DNA of 26,336 bases from Synechococcales cyanobacterium PMM_0002 (GTDB taxonomy: Bacteria > Cyanobacteriota > Cyanobacteriia > Elainellales > Elainellaceae), in assembly GCA_949127925.1 (NCBI GenBank), contig CASBQX010000360.1:1-26336 (forward strand), in the 5' to 3' direction. A program made the translations under genes and the position numbers. The notes below the pieces were generated by a model, which saw only the letters and a list, made by a program, of their open reading frames with translations, was not told where the DNA came from and searched no databases. Numbering within the stretch: position 1 is the first letter of the stretch; the number at the start of each line of letters is the position of its first letter. This document shows positions 1 to 6,754 of this stretch, in pieces.

Positions 1-65
1 GCAAAGTTTACGATTTCTTTCATCGCGGAGCCTACATCTACTTGACTGCCCTGATCTTCCTTTGA
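1..65 (+). CDS. 3' end of a probable membrane protein (partial)
   Basis: The third forward frame is open from the window edge to a TGA at 63-65 and encodes about 20 residues, KVYDFFHRGAYIYLTALIFL. The end is aromatic and hydrophobic, like the last segment of an integral membrane protein. The gene starts outside the window and I cannot name the family. The alternatives are a chance open frame or an N-terminal remnant of the next gene, but the reading frame differs from that gene's. Confidence 0.4.
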   Translation, partial: KVYDFFHRGAYIYLTALIFL

Positions 66-113
66 ACGCTCGCTCCTATGTCTGTATACTGCCTAGCAAA
101 CCTAAATTTATAA

Positions 114-1295
114 TTGCTGAATGCCCACAAGTTTACGCCAGTTCCTCAAGATTGGTGCATTGTGATCACCGATATCGTTGCATCCACTCAGGCCATTGAA
201 GCGGGGCGATATAAAGCCGTTAATTTGGTAGGCGCATGTTCTATTGCGGCGATCTTAAATATCGCTGGCAAACAGGAGCTTCCCTTTGTGTTTGGGGGCG
301 ATGGAGCCGCGATCTTGATTCCTCCGGTCTTGCTCTCAGCCGCTAAAGATGCCTTGCTGGCAACCCAGCAGGTTGCTCAGTCTGAGTTTGATCTGGTTCT
401 ACGGGTGGGAGTAGTGCCGGTTTCTACCGTATTACAGGCGGGGTTTGAGATTAATATTGCAAAATTAAAAATTTCCGACTTCTACAGCCAGCCTGTCTTT
501 ATTGGTGGTGGACTGACTTATGCCACTGAACTAGTGAAAGATCGGCGGGTGCCCAACCCCTATCACGTTGAACGACAGAATTCCAGGCCGCAGGCTGATT
601 TTTCAGGGTTGGAATGCCGCTGGCAAGATATTCAGCCCAGGCATAAAGAGGTTGTGAGTCTGCATGTGCTGGCGATCGCCTCTACTCCTGCCCAAAATAA
701 TCAAACCTACCGCGACGTTCTAGAAAAAATTCAAGAGATCTATGGTAGCAGCGAAGACTTTCATCCCATTGTGGGTCACCGACTGCAACTAAGCTTGAGC
801 CGTAAACAGCTAGGGCTAGAAACAAAAATCCGAACTGGTTCAAAAAAACACATTAATCGCGTCCTCTATCTCTGCAAAATCAGACTTGAAAACCTGTTAG
901 GCAGCCTGTTTATTCGTTTTAGGGTTGTAATAGACGGTTTCAATTGGGGACTTTATCCCAAAATCGTTGCTGCTGCTACAGATTATCAAAAATTCGATGA
1001 TGCACTGCGGATGCTTATTTCGGGTAGTCTGGCTCAAAGCCATGCCCTAACGGCTTATTTTGATCAGCGCTACGGGTCAGGAGATCTGGTCTACGGCCAC
1101 CACATCTCTGACCGGGTGCTCATGACCTGTTTAGTATTTGAGCGCAATGGGCGGCAGGTTCACTTTATCGACGGGGCGGGGGGTGGTTTTACCTTGGCCG
1201 CTGAGGCACTGAAGCAACGCCTGCACCGTAAAGCATTGAACTGGAAGGCGCTATTACGGATGATGCGGCTGAAAAAACGGGTTGATCAAGCCTAG
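114..1295 (+). CDS. DUF3095 family protein (cyclase-like)
   Basis: A 393-residue protein that I recognise as a DUF3095 member. The N-terminal part has the nucleotide-cyclase-like pattern DWCIVITDIVASTQAIEAGR followed by KAVNLVGA and the FGGDGA segment (about residues 60-66). The second half is specific to the family, and its biochemical role is not known to me. The start is a TTG at 114 directly after an in-frame TAA at 111-113. An ATG at 78 in the same frame would read MSVYCLANLNL before that stop. As I remember them, family members carry about 20 more N-terminal residues (an FYANLP-like segment) before the FxPVPxDW motif, so the gene may be slightly shortened or interrupted by a nonsense codon. 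No clear ribosome binding site precedes the TTG. It is convergent with crtB. Confidence 0.75.
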   Translation: MLNAHKFTPVPQDWCIVITDIVASTQAIEAGRYKAVNLVGACSIAAILNIAGKQELPFVFGGDGAAILIPPVLLSAAKDALLATQQVAQSEFDLVLRVGVVPVSTVLQAGFEINIAKLKISDFYSQPVFIGGGLTYATELVKDRRVPNPYHVERQNSRPQADFSGLECRWQDIQPRHKEVVSLHVLAIASTPAQNNQTYRDVLEKIQEIYGSSEDFHPIVGHRLQLSLSRKQLGLETKIRTGSKKHINRVLYLCKIRLENLLGSLFIRFRVVIDGFNWGLYPKIVAAATDYQKFDDALRMLISGSLAQSHALTAYFDQRYGSGDLVYGHHISDRVLMTCLVFERNGRQVHFIDGAGGGFTLAAEALKQRLHRKALNWKALLRMMRLKKRVDQA

Positions 1296-1395
1296 TGCGT
1301 CTGCTTGCGAGGATGGTTCACGAAGTGCCCCCCACTTGGTATGACCGCCCCATTCCGGGTGTAAATTGCTAGAGCAGCAGGCAGAAACGCGTCTT

Positions 1396-2325
1396 CTACA
1401 AAACTTCTGCCCGCAGTCTGGCTAACGGTAGGCTCAGCAGCTTGCGCGGCCCCGAAACGTAAGCACGCTTGCGAAACACGTCATACTGATTGCGCTCAAT
1501 TACGTCCAAAATTTGCCGATACAGCATCAGAGCTGTCCAGACCGGAAAGCGAGCATCGCGGCTGAGGGAGCTAATGCCTTGTTCGGCCTGCGCAAATGTT
1601 TTACGAGCACGCTGAATTTGGAACTGCATCAGTTCGCGCCAGCGACTGTCTACCACCCCGTTGAACAGATCTTCCTCAGTGTAATCAAACAGAGCAAGTT
1701 CTTCTAACGGGATGTAGATCCGACCGCGCCGCGCATCTTCGCCAACGTCGCGGAGAATGTTGGTGAGCTGATTGGCAATTCCTAGGGCGATCGCTTCCTC
1801 AATGGGGTTAACTGGTTCCCGATTGGTTGCCCAGGGTGCCGTTTGACGACCGACATCGGTTCCCATCACCGCCGCCGACATAATGCCTACTGTTCCCGCT
1901 ACCCGGTAACAGTAAAGATTAAGTTCCTCAAAGGTTTCGTAACGGTTGCGGTACAGATCCATCCGCTGACCCGCAATCATATCTCGAAAGGGCTGAATCT
2001 CAAGCGGAAAGCGACCCAACGCATCGACCAATGCTACATCTACATTTTCAATCGGATGACCGACAAAAATCGACTCCAGGTTTTCTTCCCACTGGTCTAG
2101 GGTCGCATCCGTTGTATATTCTGCACTTGCTCCATCGACTAACTCATCAGTGCGACGACACCAGACGTAGATTGCCCAGATGGCTCGACGCTTTTGCTCC
2201 GGCATCAGCAGCGTGCCGAGGTAGAAGGTTTTGGCATACTTCTCAGTAATTTGGCGGCAGTGTTCGTAGGCTTCGTCGAGAGAAACCAGCGGCATGGTTC
2301 GAGAGGGTCTAGGCAATTGCAGCAT
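1396..2325 (-). CDS. crtB: Phytoene synthase
   Basis: A 309-residue trans-isoprenyl diphosphate synthase of the squalene/phytoene synthase family. It condenses two geranylgeranyl diphosphates into 15-cis-phytoene, the first committed step of carotenoid synthesis. The two Asp-rich Mg-diphosphate motifs are present: DELVD at residues 60-64 and the D193VGED197 segment followed by ARRGRIYIP. The length is normal for cyanobacterial CrtB. The chosen start gives the usual MLQLP N-terminus; a Met at residue 11 is an alternative. It lies 108 bases downstream of crtP on the same strand, so the two were probably co-transcribed, but a terminator-like hairpin (2356-2389) sits in the gap and may lower read-through. 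No further gene follows before the convergent DUF3095 gene. Confidence 0.96.
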   Translation of the reverse strand: MLQLPRPSRTMPLVSLDEAYEHCRQITEKYAKTFYLGTLLMPEQKRRAIWAIYVWCRRTDELVDGASAEYTTDATLDQWEENLESIFVGHPIENVDVALVDALGRFPLEIQPFRDMIAGQRMDLYRNRYETFEELNLYCYRVAGTVGIMSAAVMGTDVGRQTAPWATNREPVNPIEEAIALGIANQLTNILRDVGEDARRGRIYIPLEELALFDYTEEDLFNGVVDSRWRELMQFQIQRARKTFAQAEQGISSLSRDARFPVWTALMLYRQILDVIERNQYDVFRKRAYVSGPRKLLSLPLARLRAEVL

Positions 2326-2355
2326 TACATTGCAGAACTGGAGGATGAGATAACG

Positions 2356-2389
2356 ATAAAACTACCAGCAATTTGCACCAAGCTGGTAG
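2356..2389 (-). terminator. Terminator/attenuator-like hairpin between crtP and crtB
   Basis: Read on the minus strand, CTACCAGC and GCTGGTAG form a perfect 8-base-pair stem (2362-2369 with 2382-2389) around a 12-base loop, followed at once by TTTTAT. That is the layout of an intrinsic terminator. Because it lies between crtP and crtB it could act as a partial terminator or as an mRNA 3'-end stabiliser. The function is inferred. Confidence 0.5.
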
Positions 2390-2433
2390 CAATCGCTCTG
2401 CGCTTTTTGCAGATTACACCTAAAAACGCTAGT

Positions 2434-3858
2434 TTAGCGAGCCGTAGCTGGTAATTTCTCAATTTGCAGGTCAGTTTCGCCCCCAGTTGTCTCGTGGCTA
2501 ATTGCCTGTGCTGCCAGTTTACCGGAAAGTACCGCTCCCTCCATGCTGCCGAGGTATTTTTGCATGGTGTAACTGCCAGCTAAAAAGAAATTGGCAATGG
2601 GTGAGACTTGGCTCGGACGACATGCCTGCCGGCCTGGTGTTGCCGTATAAACTGAGCGAGGCGTTTTCACAACCTTAGACTTAAGTAGCTTAGCAGGCTG
2701 ATCACCTGTGAAGTGGTTGGGGAAAAGTTTGTTCAACTCTGTCATTGTTGCCGCCACGATTTCTGCATCAGGCTTGTCGATCCAATCTTTAGCAGGGGCA
2801 AAGATCAGCTCTAGCATGGAGCGATCAGGATTGGCATACTCACGGCAGGTGTTGCTCATATCGGCATACACGCTGAGCAACGGCGATCGCGAAAACAGCA
2901 GCTGGTCAATGTCGGTGAGTTTGCGGTCAAACCATAGATGTAGATTGATCACAGGGACACCTTCTAAGCCATCCAACTTGCTGAAGTAATCAAGGGGCTT
3001 CCACGGTTCGGGCAGCAGTACCTTCAATACATCCACTGACATCGCCGAAACATAGACATCAGCCGTCACAACTTCATCGGGCGCGCCATCTAGACCCCGA
3101 ATGAGAAACTCTCGCACCGTGCCATCATCGTTTAAGCGAATTTGCTTCAAAGGCTTGCGCACATAAACTTCACCACCGCGTTCTGTGATGTACTCCATCA
3201 AAGGTTGACACAGCCGTTCCGGAGGGGCTCCGTCTAAAAATGCCATTTTAGAGCCGTAGCGCTCTTGTAAAAACCGATTGAGCGCCGTTAGTAAGATGGT
3301 GGCCGAAATTTCATCAGGGCCAATGAAGTTCAGGGCTTTTGCCATCGCAATAAACACTTCTTCATTGACGCGCTCAGGAATATTTTGCTTCCGCAGCCAC
3401 TCTGTCCAGGTGTACTGATCCATATCTTCTACGTAAGATTGACCGCGTACCATGGCAGGAAGTAGTCCCAGCCCAAACTTGATTTTCTCTTCCCAGGTCA
3501 ACATGTCATTGTTGCCCAGAATTGCCACCATGCCGTTGATTGGCGCAGGGATATCGGGAAAATCGAAGCGTGAATAGACCCCCGGATTTTCCGGCTGATT
3601 CATGATCAAGGAGTGTTCTTTCCACTGCAACCGATCTTCAATGCCCAATTCCTTGAGCAATTGCAGCATGTTGGGGTAGGCCCCAAAAAAAATGTGTAGC
3701 CCGGTTTCATACCAGTCGCCATCTTGGTCACGCCAAGCTGCAACTAAGCCACCTAGGACATCCTGACTCTCTAGCACCACTGGTGTATGCCCAGCATCTA
3801 CTAAATACTTAGCGCAGGAAAGCCCTGCTAATCCTCCTCCGGCGATCGCAACTCTCAT
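2434..3858 (-). CDS. crtP: 15-cis-phytoene desaturase (plant/cyanobacterial type)
   Basis: A 474-residue FAD-dependent desaturase of the CrtP/PDS family, which introduces two double bases into phytoene to give zeta-carotene, with plastoquinone as acceptor. The N-terminus MRVAIAGGGLAGLSCAKYL carries the Rossmann GxGxxG (Gly7, Gly9, Gly12), and VVLESQDVLGG continues the dinucleotide-binding fold with the acidic residue at the end of strand 2. The C-terminal FAD motif region PSQVSPIANFFLAGSYT is also present. Length is as expected. This is the plant-type enzyme, unrelated in mechanism to bacterial CrtI, and it marks the genome as cyanobacterial. It is the first gene of the crtP-crtB pair, with a TATAAT promoter about 45 bases ahead of the ATG. 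Confidence 0.96.
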   Translation of the reverse strand: MRVAIAGGGLAGLSCAKYLVDAGHTPVVLESQDVLGGLVAAWRDQDGDWYETGLHIFFGAYPNMLQLLKELGIEDRLQWKEHSLIMNQPENPGVYSRFDFPDIPAPINGMVAILGNNDMLTWEEKIKFGLGLLPAMVRGQSYVEDMDQYTWTEWLRKQNIPERVNEEVFIAMAKALNFIGPDEISATILLTALNRFLQERYGSKMAFLDGAPPERLCQPLMEYITERGGEVYVRKPLKQIRLNDDGTVREFLIRGLDGAPDEVVTADVYVSAMSVDVLKVLLPEPWKPLDYFSKLDGLEGVPVINLHLWFDRKLTDIDQLLFSRSPLLSVYADMSNTCREYANPDRSMLELIFAPAKDWIDKPDAEIVAATMTELNKLFPNHFTGDQPAKLLKSKVVKTPRSVYTATPGRQACRPSQVSPIANFFLAGSYTMQKYLGSMEGAVLSGKLAAQAISHETTGGETDLQIEKLPATAR

Positions 3859-3901
3859 GTAACGCTGCTACCCTCTGAGATACGTGTTTTCATTAATTCT
3901 C

Positions 3902-3923
3902 ATTATATGTTGCAATCTGTAAC
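3902..3923 (-). promoter_or_regulatory. Probable crtP promoter with HLR1-like element
   Basis: On the minus strand a perfect TATAAT (3902-3907) lies about 44 bases before the crtP ATG. Directly upstream is GTTACAGA-TT-GCAACATA (3906-3923), which resembles the RpaB HLR1 box, two KTTACAWW repeats separated by 2 bases. The second repeat deviates at two positions. There is no good -35 hexamer at 17 bases. The promoter call is supported by the -10; the RpaB link is inference. Confidence 0.45.
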
Positions 3924-4001
3924 ATTTCGGGCGATCGCAGAAATTTCTGGGAAAGTTGAGAGCTTCAGAGGCAGCATTCTATAGCGCTCCAAAGGCTTCT
4001 T

Positions 4002-5165
4002 CTAGTCCCCTTCATCCTTTTCTCCTTCCTCTAAGTACAATCCCAGCAGCAGCTGCTTCTCAGTGCGACGAGAGGGGCGGCGATATTTTTTAGCTTCTAA
4101 TTTTGGTTCAGTGCTGATTTGCCCATCATCCCCGCTTTTTTGCTTCGTCGTGGTTTCGGCATCGCGGCTGCGCTCGAAGCTGCTTTGACGCGCGATCGCT
4201 TCTTCTAAAAAGATGCGGTAGTGTTCATAACGTTCCCAGTCGCCCCGCACCACGCAGCCTGGTTCGTCTCGGTGCAGGCAATTGCTAAATTGACAGGCGT
4301 CGCCCTCTAAGCGCCGTCGCGCCTCTGGGAAGCAGTGAATGAGCGTGGTGGGGGTGCAGTCCAAATCGGGCTGATTGAAGCCGGGACTGTCTGCTAGCAG
4401 GCCGCCTGTGGGCAATTTGAACAGTTCTACGTGGCGGGTTGTATGACGACCGCGCAGCAGCTTGCCCGAAACTGTACCCACCCGCAGATCGACAGCGGGA
4501 ATCAGCGCGTTCAGTAAGCTGGATTTCCCAACGCCCGAAGGCCCAGACACAACGGTGGTTTTGCCGCTTAAGTTTTGGAGGATTGCGTCTAAGCCGACGG
4601 TTTGATGCACGCTCAGCAGTAGGGGTGTGTAGCCCCATTGGGCTAGACGATCGCCCCAGTGCTTTTGGTCAGCTGGTGATGCTAGATCGCACTTGTTGAG
4701 GCAAAGACAGACGCTGATTTCGGTAGACTCTGCCTTGACCAAAAAGCGACTGAGTTGAACGGGTTCAAGTGCGGGTTCTGCTAGGGCAAATACCAGCAAA
4801 ATCTGGTCAGCGTTGGCCATGGGTGGGCGGTCTAATTCACTGTGGCGAGGCAGCACTTGGCCGATCGCTCCCCGTCCGCCTGCCCAATCGGCTTCTTCCA
4901 CCTGAACGCGATCGCCCACCATCACCTGTTGCCCAATTTTTTTCAGACGACTGCGGCGAGTACACAGCAGTAACACGTCGTCACCTTGAGCGGCTGTGAG
5001 TACGGCAACGGGTAGGGTGCTTGGCTCAAACTGCACCCAATAATAGTTGGCTTGAACTGCGATTACGGTTCCACAAAGTGAACCGCTGTCCTCATGATCT
5101 ATCTGACCCTGATCGATGGAGAGCGGCGCGATGACGTTAACCTCGGCTGCTTTGGGGTTTGGCAT
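4002..5165 (-). CDS. rsgA: Small ribosomal subunit biogenesis GTPase RsgA
   Basis: A 387-residue circularly permuted GTPase that helps late maturation of the 30S subunit. The permuted motif order is visible: G4 NKCD at 157-160, then G1 GPSGVGKSS at 208-216, G2-region GRHTTRHVEL at 239-248 and G3 DSPGF at 259-263. An N-terminal OB-fold region precedes the GTPase. A zinc site follows with Cys291, Cys296, His298 and Cys304. A charged, low-complexity tail from about residue 330 to 387 extends beyond the usual domain. The ATG lies 7 bases after the stop of the TusA-like gene, so it is the last gene of the dnaJ/TusA-like/rsgA unit. The next downstream features are the crtP promoter and crtP. Confidence 0.94.
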   Translation of the reverse strand: MPNPKAAEVNVIAPLSIDQGQIDHEDSGSLCGTVIAVQANYYWVQFEPSTLPVAVLTAAQGDDVLLLCTRRSRLKKIGQQVMVGDRVQVEEADWAGGRGAIGQVLPRHSELDRPPMANADQILLVFALAEPALEPVQLSRFLVKAESTEISVCLCLNKCDLASPADQKHWGDRLAQWGYTPLLLSVHQTVGLDAILQNLSGKTTVVSGPSGVGKSSLLNALIPAVDLRVGTVSGKLLRGRHTTRHVELFKLPTGGLLADSPGFNQPDLDCTPTTLIHCFPEARRRLEGDACQFSNCLHRDEPGCVVRGDWERYEHYRIFLEEAIARQSSFERSRDAETTTKQKSGDDGQISTEPKLEAKKYRRPSRRTEKQLLLGLYLEEGEKDEGD

Positions 5166-5172
5166 GACTACC

Positions 5173-5439
5173 CTATGCGGGGCAGCGAACTTTCAGGATA
5201 AAAAAGTCCGTCCGATTTTCCAATTGCTCAATAGCATACCCTTCCATTTTGAGACTATCGGGTACTTGCTCAATTGGTTCACCTGGATCTAGCCACACTT
5301 CTAGCACTGCACCAGGAGCCATTTTTTCTAGCCGCAGCTTCGTGCGCACAAAGTTAATGGGGCAGGGTGTCCCCCGTAGGTCCAGCTTGGCATCGGGTAG
5401 CTGCGGTGAACTCACCGCTGGAGAAGGAGACTGGCTCAT
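5173..5439 (-). CDS. TusA/SirA-like sulfurtransferase family protein
   Basis: An 88-residue protein with the TusA/SirA fold signature LDLRGTPCPINFVRTKLRLEKM. Cys26 is at the position of the sulfur-carrying Cys of TusA, but the usual CPxP reads CPIN here. After about 15 variable N-terminal residues the rest is the small alpha/beta domain, ending in Cys86-Pro-Ala. Family members relay persulfide sulfur in tRNA thiolation or other pathways; the substrate of this subgroup is not known to me. Its ATG overlaps the dnaJ stop in an ATGA arrangement, implying coupled translation, and rsgA begins 7 bases after its stop. Confidence 0.85.
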   Translation of the reverse strand: MSQSPSPAVSSPQLPDAKLDLRGTPCPINFVRTKLRLEKMAPGAVLEVWLDPGEPIEQVPDSLKMEGYAIEQLENRTDFFILKVRCPA

Positions 5440-6563
5440 GACTTGTGAAATAGGTTGTCAAGCAAGCCCTTACCCCCTTTACCCACGCGATCGCCCCGAA
5501 TTTTGGCCAGTTTCTCTAATAGTTCTCGCTCTTCAGCAGACACTCGCGTTGGAATGTCTACTGACACGGTCATCAAATGATCCCCCCGACTGGTGGGGTT
5601 GCCCAATCGCGGTACGCCGCGATCTTCTAAAGTTAAAACGGTGCCGGGCTGTATCCCTGGCGGAATGGTAGTTTCTATAGGGCCATCGACCGTGCTCACG
5701 TCTAGCTTACAGCCCAGAATTGCCTGCAAATAGCTGATTTTTAGTTCCGACAAGATATTGATGCCATCGCGTTGAAATTCGGCATCCTCATTGACGAAGA
5801 GGTAAACATATAAATCACCAGCAGGGCCACTGCGTTGACCCGTATCCCCTTCAGATGAAATTCGCAGCCGAGTGCCGTTGTCTACTCCGGCCGGAATCGT
5901 AATCTTCAGTTTCTTGGCTTCTTGTCTCTGCCCGCTGCCGCCGCAAACGTCGCATTTGTCCTCAATCACCTGACCCCCGCCATTGCAGGTGGGACAAGTA
6001 GAAACTTGGGTAAAACTGCCAAAGGGAGTACGAGTAGCGCGGCGCACCTGCCCAGAGCCACCACATGTACCGCAGGTCTTAGGTCGCGTACCAGGCTTTG
6101 CCCCCGACCCTGTGCAGGTATTACAGGTTTCTAAGTGGCTAATGCGAATTTCTTTCTCGCCGCCAAATACGGCTTCTCGAAAGTCTAATTTTAGATCTAG
6201 ACGCAGGTCGTCGCCTCGCATCGGTCCCGTTCGCCGTCGAGTCTGCTGGCCTGGGGCATTGGAGAAGCCACTAAAAAAGCTCTCGAAAATATCGGCGAAG
6301 CCGCCCATATCGCCAAGGTCTTGGTATCCTGCGCCACCGGCTGAGCTAACTCCAGCATCTCCAAAGCGATCGTAGCGGGCGCGGGTTTCTGGTTCCGAAA
6401 GCACTTCGTATGCTCGGTTTATTTCCTTGAACCGCTCCTCTGCTCCCTCTTCCTTGTTGACGTCAGGATGATATTTGCGCGCGAGTCGGCGATAGGCTTG
6501 CTTAACATCCTCTTTATCTGCATCACGGGAGACGCCAAGGATTTCGTAGTAGTCACGGGGCAT
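5436..6563 (-). CDS. dnaJ: Chaperone protein DnaJ (Hsp40, type I)
   Basis: A 375-residue class I J-protein, the co-chaperone that delivers clients to DnaK and stimulates its ATPase. In order it has the J domain with HPD at residues 32-34, a Gly/Phe-rich linker (about 68-105), four zinc-binding CxxCxGxG repeats (Cys147/150, 164/167, 190/193, 204/207; the third reads CPTCNGGG), and the C-terminal substrate-binding domain. All parts of a full-length DnaJ are present. It lies 191 bases downstream of dnaK on the same strand, with a foldable spacer between them, and overlaps the next gene by 4 bases. Confidence 0.97.
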   Translation of the reverse strand: MPRDYYEILGVSRDADKEDVKQAYRRLARKYHPDVNKEEGAEERFKEINRAYEVLSEPETRARYDRFGDAGVSSAGGAGYQDLGDMGGFADIFESFFSGFSNAPGQQTRRRTGPMRGDDLRLDLKLDFREAVFGGEKEIRISHLETCNTCTGSGAKPGTRPKTCGTCGGSGQVRRATRTPFGSFTQVSTCPTCNGGGQVIEDKCDVCGGSGQRQEAKKLKITIPAGVDNGTRLRISSEGDTGQRSGPAGDLYVYLFVNEDAEFQRDGINILSELKISYLQAILGCKLDVSTVDGPIETTIPPGIQPGTVLTLEDRGVPRLGNPTSRGDHLMTVSVDIPTRVSAEERELLEKLAKIRGDRVGKGGKGLLDNLFHKS

Positions 6564-6677
6564 AGAGCGCTGCTAGAAGAGGGTGAAAAAGGAATCAGTC
6601 AGCTGAAGGTTAAGATTTTACTCAATGAAACCCTACCGCTTACATCGTAACGAATAGATCTTAAACCGACCGAAGAA

Positions 6678-6733
6678 CCTGGCTTCAGCTCGGCTCTGAA
6701 CTTAGCGAAGTTTCGAGTAGATCTGAAGCAAGG
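6678..6733 (-). other. Nested hairpin in the dnaK-dnaJ spacer
   Basis: On the minus strand, CCTTGCTTCAG (6723-6733) can pair with CTGAAGCCAGG (6678-6688) with one mismatch. Inside it CTCG pairs with CGAG (6714-6717 with 6689-6692), and AACTT(CGCT)AAGTT (6699-6712) forms a tetraloop hairpin. No U-tract follows, so it does not look like a simple terminator. An mRNA processing or stabilising element is possible; the role is inferred. Confidence 0.4.
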
Positions 6734-6754
6734 CCAATAAGTTTAGCCTAGGCG

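Noticed and set aside
1323..1337. AAGTG-CCCCC-CACTT hairpin between DUF3095 and crtB genes
   Set aside because: Only a 5-base-pair stem and no T-tract on either side, so not called a terminator.
5249..5671. 140-codon plus-strand open frame across the TusA-like/dnaJ junction
   Set aside because: Antisense shadow of two well-supported genes, with no family resemblance.
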